A DNA stretch of 64,000 nucleotides from Saccharina japonica (GCA_008828725.1 MEHQ01001493.1:176454-240453); one strand, 5' to 3'. Counted from the stretch's first letter, positions 48,701-61,401 are shown. Numbers and translations: made by a program. The notes: a model not told the origin generated them from the letters alone.

Positions 48701-51700
48701 CTCACCCTAAAGATGAACGGCTCTCCCTCTCCCTCCGTGGAAGAGCTAACGTAGTAACCGTTGGAGCGTCGCATCACCCACTTCAAGGTCACGCCTTTTC
48801 CGGACTCCGCCACAGCACCCTCTCCAACAGCGATATCGGCGATCTGGACCCTAATAGGGGAAACCAGGGGGTGGAGGGGGTGGGGGGTGAGTGGGAAAGG
48901 GGGGGGGGGGGTACTCATTTGTTGTTTTCCTTACGACGTAGTCATTTGACCATTGACCACGCATCCCTTTCGAGACGGAGCACCGTTCCTACTCCTAATA
49001 GACACACCTCCAACAGTTGGGCGCGGGGAGGGGGGAAGAGAAAATGGTGTCAGGGTTAACAACTCACCCTGACGGGGCTAACAGATAACAGCTTACCCTG
49101 AAGGAAGGACGGTGAAGGGGGGGATGCTCCCTCCGTTTCCGCTCTGCTGCAAGGGCTTCACAAGGTCATCTGCAAGCGACAGGATAACAAGATAGGGAGT
49201 TCACCGCAATGCGGGAGTGCGAAGCGGGGCGGGGGTGTACTCATGTCGTGCACGACCGTAGTCGTATGACCATAGACCTTCGCATCCCTACAATGCCGGG
49301 ACGGAGCACGTTGGGTCTTCACCAACCAGGCAGACATTGCTAGCACCAAGCGCGAAGCGCGGGGGGGGGGGTCACACTCGAAGGCGCAGCGCTTCCGCCC
49401 GTCAACTTCCGAGTTCCGATAGGCTCCAAAATTATGTCCTTCAAATTAATGGACGTACCTTCATATCGCCACACAGTTATCTCGAAAGGTTGAGTGGAAT
49501 TGAGACATCGGGGCACCTGGCTTGGCCAGCTATCATATATAGCTACTCGGGACACTCATGCGCGTTGGGAATTCAAAGGGCGGGAAATATAAACACTAAA
49601 GGACGGTTACGGCATCCTAGGTCATACGACGGTACATGTTAAGACCGGCATAAGGGACGGTACGTGTTAAGGCGCGCACGCGCAGCATATTACTACTCGC
49701 ACCGTTGCTGCGCGTTCACACGTTCACAACGTTCACACTAGCTGGTAGGTATGATATTCAATAGACGGCCCACGAGACTGTGCACGTCTCCTATCGAATT
49801 TATTTTTCGTGTACAGGAACCAAGTATCGGTGTCGTGTATCGTATCAAAGCATGAAGCATCGAAGCATCGAGATGTCTTATTCTCGTTCGATACCCACCA
49901 TTATCATCTATTTTTTATATATATAGTTAAGTAGTTCTCCTCATACGGGATATACACCCTTCATGAGAGCATATAAAACCCGTAAGTATCTACGTGAGAT
50001 CGAAGTATCACACTCAACTAGCAGATTTGAGTTTCGACGAAATCCTCGATTTCACAGCCGTTTAAAAAAAAAAGAGTCATGTATGTACCTCGCGATGGCA
50101 GTATCCCACGCAGCTTGCAAACATGAGTTTGGGCGAAAATCCTCAAATCTCTGAGCTGTCGATTTGAATTCTAATTTTTGTAATATATATCATAGTCAAC
50201 CATTTTGGAACTCCACCCGCGTGTTGGCGGAACAGACTACTTTGAATTACGTTCGTCGTACGAGTACTCGTACACGCAGTACGTACGCAGTGTGATACCG
50301 TATACCTGGTATATGTTTGCGTGTCTACATCAGTACTACTTTGTTTTAAAGGGTTAACATCTCACCCTCAGGAAGCTTCATCACAGGCGCCTTGGCCGCG
50401 GCCCCGAGCGCCGAACAAGTCCACGCCGAGCCGCCCACCAGGCACGCCTCGGCAACACGACGGACCACGTCTCCGCGCGTCTCTCCGCGTGCAACGCCCT
50501 GGCGGGCAGACAAAAAGAGAGGGTCGCAATTAGCAAGAGGGCAAGTCATACAAGTGCGGGGGGGTTATCAAAGTGCAAAGGCATGGCGGAGTATATACTC
50601 GAGAGTAGTCGTGCTGCTACCAAAGATGTCGGGAGACATGTCAAGCAAGGCAAAACGTGCGCTGTCAAGGGTGTAGGGCCGAAGTGTTCCACACTAAAAC
50701 CTAGTACTTTGGTGTCAGTCACGGCGTCACGGCATGTCAAGGCAAATCTCCTGTCTGTCAAGGGCTGAAAGTCCTGTCTCCCGACATCTATGGCTGCTAC
50801 TGGACGCTCTTCCCATCACACGAATACGTACATACGAAGTGTTCATCGTGTATATGTATGGTAAGACAAGACGCTTGGGCGTGGCGATACATAGCAGCAC
50901 TCGTACAATACCTGGTGCTTGTATATATTGGAAAAAAAAAAGAGAGCGGCAGCTGTGAGATCGAGGAGAGCGTCGAAACTCATATTTTTTTTAGCTAGCT
51001 GCGTGGGATACTTCGGCCGCGCGAACTACTACGCGTTTTGAGGGGAACATCATATAACAGCTATGGAACTCAGGGGAGGTCATTGCTTGTACAGTGTCCA
51101 TCTCATCGTAAGAAACCTTAAATCAGATAGATGTTAGGCTAACATCCTTGTATATTCTTATTATATCCTTATGCTGCCGGAGCGAAAAGGGGGTACTCGT
51201 AGATTTCTTACAAATTACTATAAATTAGGCCTAGAGACGGCGAGCGCCTATTTAGTAGGTTACATGCTTTCTTAAATAATATGTAAAAAACCCTAGGCTA
51301 GATTTCTTGAAGTGTGTTCTATATAATAGGGTACATGCCTTCTTAATCTAGTCAAAAACCCTAAGCTAGATGTCTTAAAGCGTATTTTGTATAATAGAGT
51401 GTAAGTATGTTTTTTTTAAATTTAGTCAAACATCCTAGGCTAGATTCCTTAAAATGTGCAATTTCTTAGCAGGGGGCCGATACTGTTTTTGCTGATTTTG
51501 CACTACTGCATTATGTTGAGATAAGACGCTTGGTAAGATCGCACTCTGAGTACCCGTCCTTGTTTTGGCCGCTATTCTATGATCGAGTGAAAGGACACAC
51601 AGATCGGACGTACGTATCACGATCTACTCGTAGACAATCTGGATCCTAACCTGCCGTTAAGATACGCTGCGCAGGATCTGTACACAGTACAGATCCAACA

Positions 51701-53163
51701 CAGGAAACACCCCCTAGATCATGCAGGTTATTCGACTCCCACCTGAATGTATCTGCACTGAAAATATCTACCGTACATCACGAAGTGGGAATCGATGATC
51801 TATCTGTCCTGTATGCGTGCAAGGGTCCCAAAAGGTATGGCATGATATCTGTTGGTCAAACTCGTTCTGCAATGTTCAGACACATCTCAGACAAATCATC
51901 GATTCCCACGCCATGATCCAGATATTTCAAGGCAGATCTATCCCCTATCCTGTACCAGTATGATCCACCGTATAGGTCATGTTGCCGGGGGGGGGGGGGG
52001 GGGGNNNNNNNNNNNNNNNNNNNNNNNNNNNNNNNNNNNNNNNNNNNNNNNNNNNNNNNNNNNNNNNNNNNNNNNNNNNNNNNNNNNNNNNNNNNNNNNN
52101 NNNNNNNNNNNNNNNNNNNNNNNNNNNNNNNNNNNNNNNNNNNNNNNNNNNNNNNNNNNNNNNNNNNNNNNNNNNNNNNNNNNNNNNNNNNNNNNNNNNN
52201 NNNNNNCGGGGGGGGGGGTACTCATTTGTTGCTTGCCTTACGCGTAGTCATTTGACCATTGACCACGCATCCCTTCTTTCGAGACGGAGCACCGTGTGGG
52301 GGGGGGCGTATAGTCCGCATGATCTACGTACTGCTGTGGCACGTGTTTTCTGTGTTGGATCTGTACTATTTACTACAGCAGTAGACGGGTCCTGGACAAC
52401 CTCTCACAGCGGCCGGTGAGGAACTACTGCTGTAGATTGTCTATTAGATGACCCGTCCGAGTTGTTTGCATTTTGACACTGCAATACTGCTGTACGTACA
52501 TACGTACCTGGTATGCAGCAGTACGAGTATATGCATACTGCTGTACGAGGTATGACAGCATGCTGTGTGCGTAAACCAGTCGAAAAAGTGGACGCAGGCT
52601 CCCGTCGTTTCACGGCTCCTCACCGCGTCGCCCGCGGAATCGGCGCAAGGCACGGGATGCATATCGTGCGATAGCATAGCGATGTGTCGTCCTCTACGTG
52701 GAAGTTGTGAACCCGTGAACTGACTCTGTAGGTTATGTTACATACGATACGAACAAGGAACTCTGCTGTACGTGCCATGACATCAACTTGGTGCGTACGT
52801 ATAATGCCTGTACTATTAGTAGAGCAGTGCTCGTACACGCAGTCAGTGACACGAGGCGCAAGGTAGAGCCTAAAGCAACGTCCATGGACTCTAGAGCTGT
52901 GCCCAGTAGAGCTATATATGCACCATTCCCAGGCACCGGTATCTGTCTGTCCTCTCTGCCAGTTCTGTGCTGTCAGCTTTAGTATCAGCTACGTACCAGG
53001 TACAAGGTACCGTACTTACCTCGCGGTGCTCTTGCTGACAGTCCATCGCAAGCGCTACTGCTGCTGTGGGGCGAGCCACGCAGCGAGGGAGCGCCACATG
53101 CGGAAGCAGCGCTTGCGTGATAAGAGGGGAGAAGACGATAGCGCCGAGAGCCAAGTGCATCAT
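39765..53163 (-). CDS. Thylakoid-lumen FKBP-type peptidyl-prolyl isomerase-like protein, 7 exons, 239 aa
   Basis: Exons (minus): 53163-53020, 50498-50366, 49169-49097, 48850-48706, 43695-43603, then 42771-42667 and 41954-41928 (or copies 40884-40780 and 39791-39765). All are GT-AG; phases 0,1,2,0,0,0 match and give 720 nt. Residues 1-25 are a signal peptide (MMHLALGAIVFSPLITQALL). Residues 61-62 are a twin-arginine (VVRRVAEACLVGG) before a hydrophobic stretch and AAAKA, typical of Tat lumen import. The FKBP fold follows from LPSGVQIADI: VTLKWVMRRSNGYYVSSS, EPFIFR, VIKGLDEGIRGMKTGG, RRIVVPPQLAYVEG, TEPLSFEVKLTKVR. The pattern RRxNGYxVxS...P(I/V)P...PLxFE resembles plant lumenal FKBP17-type proteins. 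The FKBP12 catalytic Asp37 and Trp59 equivalents are Val and Leu, so isomerase activity may be weak. Upstream in-frame Mets exist, but 53163 best begins a signal peptide. Confidence 0.88.
39792..40350. repeat. acaagcgcggtaac minisatellite
   Basis: Degenerate units of 14-20 bp. The equivalent array is at 41955-42290, in FKBP intron 6. Confidence 0.85.
40505..40765. repeat. caagttcaactt minisatellite
   Basis: Irregular 6/12-bp units next to FKBP exon 6. The equivalent array is at 42415-42660. Confidence 0.85.
40780..40884 (-). CDS. FKBP exon 6, copy in segment B
   Basis: LAYVEGCQDGKPGPIPLGLG then PKQQINTRKTEPLSF. It differs from 42667-42771 by a few mostly silent changes and Glu for Asp (TEP/TDP). 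Donor gtgagc leads to exon 7 at 39791-39765. Confidence 0.8.
41413..41680. mobile_element. Non-autonomous hAT element, 268 bp
   Basis: Terminal inverted repeats tagggctgggcactggc and gccagtgcccagcccta are flanked by a perfect 8-bp target-site duplication, gtaaaaag (41405-41412 and 41681-41688). The tagggctgggc start is typical of hAT ends. Absent from segment B. Confidence 0.93.
43150..43560. other. caacc-rich and pyrimidine-rich intron segment
   Basis: Pentanucleotide aaccc/aatcc repeats (43140-43215), then C/T-rich sequence to 43560 in FKBP intron 5. No gene seen. Confidence 0.6.
44366..46095. repeat. Palindromic satellite (gatcgttsaacgatc), main array
   Basis: About 70 units of a 15-bp perfect palindrome with a variable centre, spaced by acattttg, acttttac or ccattttat. 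Lies in FKBP intron 4. A second array is at 46395-47036. Confidence 0.95.
46090..47326. repeat. Higher-order duplication: about 290 bp unique block repeated around the second palindromic array
   Basis: 46090-46385 and 47033-47322 share gtgatttgagccgttttcg, aaacggcaggag, gtcccgtc, gatgattgcgccgctcc and tgatcacctcgccatcgg. The offset is about 943 bp. Confidence 0.88.
47330..47895. other. Intron segment, no gene recognised
   Basis: GC-rich short open stretches on both strands (for example 47700-47430, minus) show no recognised domain, and none fits the FKBP splice phases. Confidence 0.45.
47896..48470. repeat. Repeat D with gatgatctatctgtag satellite, two tandem units of about 188 bp
   Basis: Both units carry ggtttgcattacctaggaca, gtgtacagatccttcacaac and ctcata(a/c)cggcagg, the complement of copy 1 at 5590. 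Confidence 0.8.
48900..49022 (-). mobile_element. LINE 3' tail fragment
   Basis: A G-run, gtactcatttgttgttttcc, ttgaccacgcatcccttt and agacggagcaccgttcct, inside FKBP intron 3. Confidence 0.75.
49228..49362 (-). mobile_element. SINE-like family B, tail fragment
   Basis: tgtactcatgtcgtgcacga through ccaagcgcgaagcg, in FKBP intron 2. Confidence 0.75.
51240..51455. repeat. Tandem repeat of about 75 bp (three units)
   Basis: Units share catgcttt/ccttcttaa, aaaccctaggctagattc and ttaaag in FKBP intron 1. Confidence 0.75.
51600..51985. repeat. Repeat D, folded-back copy
   Basis: Contains both orientations of the gggaatcgatgat/atcatcgattccc segment, so it is roughly palindromic. It ends at gtcatgttgccggg before the gap. 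Confidence 0.65.
52005..52206. other. Assembly gap (about 202 N)
   Basis: Flanked on both sides by G-runs. The right flank opens with a LINE tail. Confidence 0.99.
52207..52295 (-). mobile_element. LINE 3' tail fragment
   Basis: A G-run, gtactcatttgttgcttgcc, gaccacgcatccctt and gagacggagcaccgt. Confidence 0.75.
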
Positions 53164-53710
53164 CGTACTCGAACACACTCCGCCGTGCAAGTCGAGATAA
53201 AGCAAGCTGCTGGATTGCTGCGTCGATCGTCGCATCGAAACATGATCGGCGTTATAATGAAGTTGGAAGGCATTTTCGAGAAAATAGATCAACCCCGTTT
53301 GTTGTTACGGTTCGGAACAAGCGGACCAGCAGGGAACAGCAGTGCAACCCCGTCCTCGTCAGGGCATATGCGCGTGATACCGTGACATCCCACTCAAAAG
53401 GCACCTCATGTCAGCTCACAGGTTGCTGAGCACAGCAGCGAACTGCTCCAGCAGCAGCACTACGTAGGCACGTAGGCAGCACACCAGCTTTCGATTTTCG
53501 CCGCGTTTTCGTTTTTTTGTAACTGTAGAAAAGCTGTAAACTGTTCGTCTCGAGTTGCTCTTCGTCCTACCGACCGATCCACTCAACACCTCACGCCGTT
53601 GATAATTGCACTGCGTTGGCCATTGATTGCCCCCCACGCCGTCCGGCTCTGCGCTGTCACACCAGCCTTCAGCTTCGGCGCACGTAGCACCCTAGCCAAC
53701 GGCTGCATGA
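53164..53710. promoter_or_regulatory. Divergent promoter region between FKBP and the AXDND1-like gene
   Basis: 547 bp separate the two start codons. The region is GC-balanced and free of satellites, unlike almost all other non-coding sequence here. No clear TATA box is seen. Confidence 0.5.
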
Positions 53711-56700
53711 ATGAACCCAGACTGGGACGATGCAGTGCCATCGTGGCGACAGTCGAAGACACGGCACACCCCGAGTGCCTCGTCCCCCATGCTTGGCAGG
53801 GCGGCCACTGCAAGCACCGGGCAACTACGCCCATGGGCTACTACCACCGCGCCGCTTAATGGCAGCAGCAGAAGCGGCGGCGGCATTCCTGGACGCAACG
53901 AGGTGGCAGCAGTAGCAACAGCTCCGACTACGGCGTTGTCGAACACAGGACGGGGGATGCGAGGATCTCATTCCACGCAGGGGCTCGCCACGGTTGGCCT
54001 CGGAAATTTTAAGATTGGCGCGTTGCACGACATGATCCAGGCGGACTTGCCGCATGAAGAGGACGACGGCGGCTTCTTTCCTGGCGGGCTCGGCGTCCCC
54101 GACAGTTTCAAAGGTGAAGTAACAACCCCTTTCTTGGTGTGCTGTGGGCTGATAGTCAAAGTGGGTGGAGCCATGGGGTCGTTGCTCGTGGGCCCTTTGG
54201 TCGGTGCGTAGGAATGCCGCTATTACAGTACCTGTACTTCAAAGTAGATTGGCATAATCGTAGATTAGAGTAATGACTACGTACGTGCACCCCCGAGGTT
54301 TAAATGCATGAATTTTGTTTGGCGGATAGTGGAGAGGTTCATGCGTACTTTCACTATCCCGCCGCACCAAGCGCCGGTCTACGCACCACTTCACCCTCGA
54401 ACGAGATTCCATACTCGTACGAGACAGGTCGCAGGAAATGACATTACAACGCGCCTCGTGACCGTCCCAAGCCCATGCGTGTATGGCTATACGTAGGTTG
54501 GAACCATCCAACCTTTGCATATACGAGTGGTGGGGCGACACTCTCGCTGGATTCAGCTGTGTCAAATACGTACTGCCGACAAACCGATCCCCCCCAGAAG
54601 CAAAATTCGACTAGAGTTAACGAGGGAAGAAAGTGTTGAAATCTTCTCGCGATAAAAATGCAAAGCAAGAACCTTAGTGGGGGAGGAGGGAGAGGAGCCT
54701 ACTTTGTGACCCCGGATCTGAGTTACGACTAGGGAGGGAGAAAGGCGGAAGTGCGAAGATAATGAATGGGGTGAGAAAAAAAAAAGAGGGCGGAATCACA
54801 CCAGGCGTCGAGGTTCAATTTCTTAATTAAAACCCTCCATCCTTTGAGCACGGTCTTCCTATTTATTAGCGCGATTCGCGCGCTTTGCAGCTATATCCTA
54901 CAGCAATACAGTATCCATTGGGCCTTGTGTGTGCAGCCTATACACGACGACTGGATACGTATTGACTGTGTACTGCTATGTACGTACTGTCCATGTATGC
55001 GTTTTCAGGTCTGGACCCAGAAGAACACCGACCGCCCCCCAAGCTCTTCGCCTGGGACCAAGACCGATGGAAGCGATCAGAGCGGCCAGAGCAAACCCCG
55101 TCTCCGAATTCAAGCCCCACCTCTAGCAACTCCCTCGGCGTTGGGCAAGGGCAAGACTCCCCAGGCCTTCCCGGAATCCGGCGCTCGGCTTCGGCAGTAG
55201 ACCGTCCGTCCACCACGATGGCCGGGATCAAACGCAAGGGGCTGGCGACCACGGGAGGTGAAGCGTTTGGCCTCGGAGGTCCCCGGGGTGGTGGTGGTAG
55301 TGGAGGAGGAGGGGGTAGGCGAAAGGCCTCCGCGCAAGGAACCGCGGCCCCCACTGGTCTGAAGAACAATTACTCGGCGGTGCGGGGAACGGAGGGCACG
55401 TGGCAGTTCATCGCCCGGGCGAAAAGCGTGCGGGAGACGCCCGTGTCTCGAGGGGACGCGCTCGGACTCGTCCGGGAGTTCGAGGCGGCGATGGCCGTGA
55501 TTGACGACCAGGGCGGCGGGGCGGAAGGCCAGGAGGGGGCCTTCACGAGCCCCATGCAGAACGACATGCACGCGCTGCATCACGAGGTCGGCAGAAATTT
55601 TGGTTCGCGTGCGGCCGTAGTGGAGGCGGTTCAGATCATGGATAGCGGGCGTGTGGGGGGGGAGGGAACTCAAGGGGTGGCCTAGGGATAAATAAGGGTC
55701 GGTGGCGAGATATAGATGAGAGGAAGTCTACCACGGAGCAGGATGAAGATATTTTCAAAGAGGCTGAGGATGAGTATCCGGACGTGGAAAATGCGGGGCC
55801 ACTCGGTCTGACAGGGGAGTGGGTACGGTCTGCGATAGGTATGGGTCCGGACGGGTGGGCCACCGCTCAGCGCACCCTCGGAGGGTGCCTCTTCGAGCAG
55901 AAGTGGCTGGACCTGACGTGCGGGGAACTGTGCGAACAGGTGTCCGTCATGTGTCTCCCCCACGGACAGTTGCTTCAGGAGATGCGTCGACGAAATGCCT
56001 CAGCCTTCAACCGCCTGCACGGGCTGTACAGTGACTGCTTGTGGACGCTGGACAGATGCGTCGCGAGCGTGCTGGACGGAAGGAGGGAGAGGAAAACGGC
56101 GGAGGAGGAGTGGACCCGGAAGCTCGCGGCTACCTGCGCAGACTACGAGGCAAAAATCAAGGCCATCCATGACAGCCGCGGCTCCGAAGAGCAGGAGCAG
56201 GCCCGAGCCAAAAGAGAGGCAAAGGCGCAGGTGGATAGGATGGGGGACACCCTTCGTACCCTAAACGGCATCTTCAAGACCATGCAGGCCGACGGCAAGG
56301 CCATGACCGAGGTCGAGCTTAAGGACCGGTGCAGGGCGCTGGAGCACGAGCTGGCCTCGCGGAAGGAGGAGATGCGCGACCTGAGAAAGCTGAAGGAGAA
56401 ACACTTGGCGGCGGAGGCGGAGATGCAGCAGGTCAAGCGAGAGCTTCAGAACACGAAGCTGCAGGCGGCCAAGGTGACGGAAGAGATGGAGCGGCGGCAG
56501 TCGCTTGTGAAGGAGCTCATGGACAACGAGGCTAAGCGACTCACCGAGATTGAGGCGATGAAGGCCGGCAACGACACCGTGGGATACCGAGACGATGACG
56601 ACGACGACGAGGAGGGTAAAGACCGCGACGAAGACCAACCACGAGCGGACAAGGGCTCAAAAAAGAAAAAGGCTAAACGAAAGCAAAAACACAAGAGGGG

Positions 56701-59700
56701 TGGGGGAGCAGTCGCAGCGATGGGTCACGATCCGAGTAGTAAAGCTTCCAGTAACTTGGATGGAGGAGCGGGAGGAGGAAAGAAAGGAGGGGGAGGGGGA
56801 GAAGAGTCGGGGCCAGGAGACAGCGATGACGACGAAGAGGACGAGGACGAGGAGATAGGCTCGTCCGTCTTATGCATCAAGTGCCGAAAAGCCCTCGACG
56901 ACTTGAGCAACATCGCCGACGCGCTTGAGAAAGAGCGGCAGTTGAAGGGCCAAACCCGGCTGCAGTGCCACGGGTACCGCCTGATGCTGCCGAACCTCAA
57001 GGGGTACAGGCCCGCGCGAACAGTGGCGTGGGTGCGGACGGTGATGCGCGCCATCTTGAGGGCCAAAATCTGGGACGACAGCGTCCTCCGATACAAGCAA
57101 GACCTCCGCGTCCGCTTCCCCGAGTTTGTGTATGCATGGTTTGAGCCTCCCCGGTCCCTCCTAGCCGCTACCAACTCCGGTGGAAAGTCTAAGCTCGTCG
57201 CGCAGGCGGACGATGACAGGTGGGGGCTGTACTACGGGGTGAAAGCGCTGGCGAATGAGAGCGCGGAGGCGACTCTATTCTGGCACGCTCTCAACGAGAG
57301 CAACGGAGAGGACTACCTGACGTTCCTCGTCTACTGCCTCGCGATCGTGGAGGGGACCGTGGGCTCCATGTTGAGGGAGCAGTGGGGCGTCAGCGCCATG
57401 TGCACCGACCTTTACACGCTCAAAACTAAGATTGAAGAGTCGAAAACAAACACGGATCGAAAAAGTTCCCGAGATGGGGGCAGTGGTGTTGTGGTAGGGG
57501 GCGGGCTTGAAGGAAAACCCAAGGGAGGCGTCGGTGGGAAGGGAAGCGGGGGTGAAGGCGAGCAGGCGGAGCCGCTGGCCAGTGGCAGGGACGTCGTGTG
57601 GCTGCTTTCGAGCGACGCAATCGAAACGGTGGACCACGTCCTTGTCAAAGCGTTGGAGGACCAGAAGCGAAAAGTTCTAGACGCGGCTAGGGCCATCTCG
57701 GTGTCTTGCGAAGGTCGCCTCCCGGGGCAAGACCCGTCGTCCACCTGCGTCGACCTGTTCCTGTTCTTGCGCATCATGCTGCACTCGTTCAAGGAGGAGC
57801 AGGTCAATCGCCGCGCCGCGGTGAGGCTGATGTTTGAAACGGCGGCGACCGGCGTCCTGACGGACAGCACCCCCATCTACGGAGACGGGAGGGTGGACCA
57901 GAGCGCCCTCGCGGCCGCCGAAACGGTGTACGACAGCCTCCTCAACGAGAGCAAGGCCACCGTCGACCTCCCCCAGTTTATGGCGATCGCGCGCACCCTC
58001 TGGCCGGAGGTGACGACCTCAGACGCCGTCGCTGTGTTCCGCGACGCGCACGAGGAAACGAGCGGCGAAGTGGACTACCAGGTGTTTTTGAAGCTGGCCG
58101 ACCGCTGGCAGTTCTTCAGCAACGCCCTGCAGCTTCCCGTGCACATGCCGAGCCGGGCGGACCTCGGGGAAGGGATGGACATGGACACGAGGAGCAACCT
58201 GGGCGCGCTCGTGCACCGCCACTATGCCCTCATGAAGCCCGCGGTGGAGGCGGTGAAAGAGCGCATGCCCGAAAGTGCCGTGAAACAGCTGCTCAAGTGC
58301 CAGAGGGCGGTTGAGAGAGAACTCCAAGATGTGAGCCTCGAATATTCTTTCCCAGGGGTTTCGGAACGAAAAGTGGAAAACGTCGAGTTTTGTCTTTGCC
58401 TGTTTTACGTTTTTTTCCACCGGCGAAAATTTTTGACCGTTCTTTTTGGCTTGTCCATGATCGGCAAGTACATATTCATGAGAACGATATCGTTTTGTTC
58501 TGGCTTTCGTTGTAGATCACGAGGCTTTCATCTCCATTGTGTGCAATTTCAGTGGTCTCAATCACCCCTCGATCACCTGAACCATCGACTGCTACCGCTT
58601 CTCGAGCGGCTATATAAGAGTGCTCTTTACGAAAGGACACAAACTCGATTTTTCCCGGAGCTACAACTTGAACGAGTGTCAACTAAATGCCGATAGCACA
58701 ACCCTCCTCGACCACTCTCGCCCTATTTACTGCAGTTTCTGCCACCCTGACTTCAAGGCCAATGTGCTCCCAGTCAAAACTGGCTGGGACAAAGCCGCTA
58801 TTAAGTAACAAGGCTTGATTGAAGAGAAAGCAGACCCCCCCCCCCTATGGTCATACGACTACGGCCATTCATGGAAATGAAGTACCCCCCCCCCTCTAGA
58901 GACCGACCCCGAAGAATACGATAAAACGTATTTGCAGGCTACTACGGCGGCCAGAGACCGTCCCAACTCGCCCCGCCAACCAGAAGAGCCGGAGGCCCCG
59001 GCCAGCGAAAGCGACAGCACCGGCGGCGGCAGCGGGGGTGAAGGGTCGGAGCAGTCTCCCACGCCCCAAGCAACATCGATGGATGGCACGAGGCCCCTCG
59101 CGGCGTACCGGAGGCTGCTGGCGATTCTCTACCACATCCGAAACGTGAGGCACGAGTCGGGACCGGGGTACGAGCTACCTTACGGGAAAGGGGCGACGGT
59201 CGTGCAAAAGACGGAGGCAGAGTTCCGGGCGATCGAGACGCTCTTCTTCGATCTCCACGTCGACCCGCGCTTTCAGACGTACGAGAAGATCCGCAAGCGG
59301 CTGGCGTCGACGCGGGTGCAGCGGACGTGGAGGAAGAGGCTGACGCGCTCCTGCGAGGTGCCTCTGGGCATGCTCAGGCTCATGCGCCCGGGGTATCTCA
59401 GGGGCGTGGGGGGCATCGCGACGAGAGCTGTCCACCACCCGCCGTTCTGGTCGCAGCAGCAGATTGCAGAAGTCTACACGGCCAAGCTTAGGTGAGAAGG
59501 GCCATGCCGTGCCGCGGCATGATGACAGGGGGGGGGGGGGGGGTACTTACTTTTGAGGCCAAAACGTTCCTCACCTCGGGCAGATCATGATCTATCTCAT
59601 CTATCTACAGATAGATCATCAAGTTCCTCACCTGCCGTTGTTTGAGGTTGTGCCGGATCTGCATAATACTTATCCAGCTCAGAGCTACGTAGAGCATGCA

Positions 59701-61357
59701 GCTTTTTTACGGGCCCTACCCGGCAACGTGAGCTACGAGTAGATCTACTGCAACAAGACAGGGAATATATCTGCCTTGAAAGGTCTAGATCATCAAGTGG
59801 AAATCGATGATTTGCATGATCTGTAGATGATCTGTCCGAGCTGTGAAATGTTCTGACTGGCCGGGCACCTCCACTGATGACCTGCAAGGGTGTGAAAAGT
59901 ACTACCAGGTATCGTTTAAAACAAAATCAATCCCGGGTGTGTGCGTTTTGCAGTTATATCCGTTGCCATGTCTAGCCCATCGTAGTAAGGTCCTTCGGTA
60001 TGTTAGGGTTGGGTGTACATTGGTCTCCTCTCTACAATGTTACCGTAACACATGAATAAAGACAGAGAGGGTGGCTATAGCATAAGGCTTGCGCGCCCAA
60101 CGCATGGACCAAGCAGCGTCGCAGGTCTCAAGTTGCAGTGATAACCTGCTGCTGCACGATATGCCACTAAGCAACACAGCTCTCAGTTTGTAGTGATGAC
60201 TGGGGGGCATTATTTTTTCACCCAAAACCTCACATGATGAGAAACTTCGTATGCACATCTGCCTCGTATTCTAATATATAGATAGTGTATATATATAGTA
60301 TACTGGTATAGTATATATATCACCCAAACCCCGACTATGATAAATTTTACGTGCCACCTGACGAACAGCCCCCCAATGGCTAGACTATAACACACTACAA
60401 ATAAACATTGTCCAAAGCATATATATGAGGTTGCACATACACATATTTTGAAACAATTGAATGATCTCTGCCCTACGTAGAGCTGCGAGATCGAACGTTT
60501 CCCCATAACTCATCTCTGCAAACTGCTTGGTGTGGTACTATATAGCGATACGGGGTGTGTAGGTTTTAGAATAGTCCCGTACAAATTGTGACTGCTGGTA
60601 TACCAGGTCGTATGTATGATCGTATGCATTGGGCATAATTCTCAGTTGAGGCACCCTGTCAGCTAGAAATGTTGGGCCCAAACAAACCCCCTCTATCACC
60701 AGGGCATGCCCCCTGAACGGGGATGCGGCGACGAGCTTCAAGAGGGCGGCAGCAGTAGTGGCAGAGATACACAGGTCTTTTGGAGCTTGACCGGGGGAAC
60801 GAGACGAACAACATGACGATTGAACAGCAGTGCGAATGAAGGGCGAAAAAAGTGGTGCCAGCCGCCAGCTAACCTGCGGTTGCATCTTTGGTGGTCTGTA
60901 GGAGGTACAAAACTGATGATAAAACCCCCCCCTGACTCCCGCACGACCATTGCCTCTCTCTCTATCTTTCTCTCTCTCTCTCTCTCCCCTCCCCTCCCCT
61001 CCCCCCTACTATTCACGTGGCTCGTACGGTATGCCGGAGACAGTAAGGCGGAGGGGTGTACTCATTTGTTGCTTGCCCTAGTCATTTGACCATTGACCAC
61101 GCACGCATCCCTTTCGAGACGGAGCAGTAAGGGGGGTATCTAGCTGACAAGAAAATCACGACCCTACTCCCGAACGATCATTCTCTCTCTATCTTTCTCT
61201 CCCTGTACCACTCCCCCCCCCCACCTCTGTCGCACACGAGCTCCCCTACCTTCCACCAAGTCCCCTGTTCCACACGTGCCCCCCCTACCACCCACCGTCT
61301 CCCCTGCCCCACGCAAACTCCGCTTCCACCCACCTACCGCCTTCCCTGCCGACACAA

Positions 61358-61401
<44 letters not shown>

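Noticed and set aside
58331-58696. Tail of the 970-codon open frame after residue LQD
   Set aside because: Read-through of intron 2; a gtgagc donor at 58331 joins exon 3 in phase.
60538-60885. Minus-strand open frame with varied composition
   Set aside because: No recognisable domain, no fitting splice sites, and it lies in AXDND1-like intron 3.
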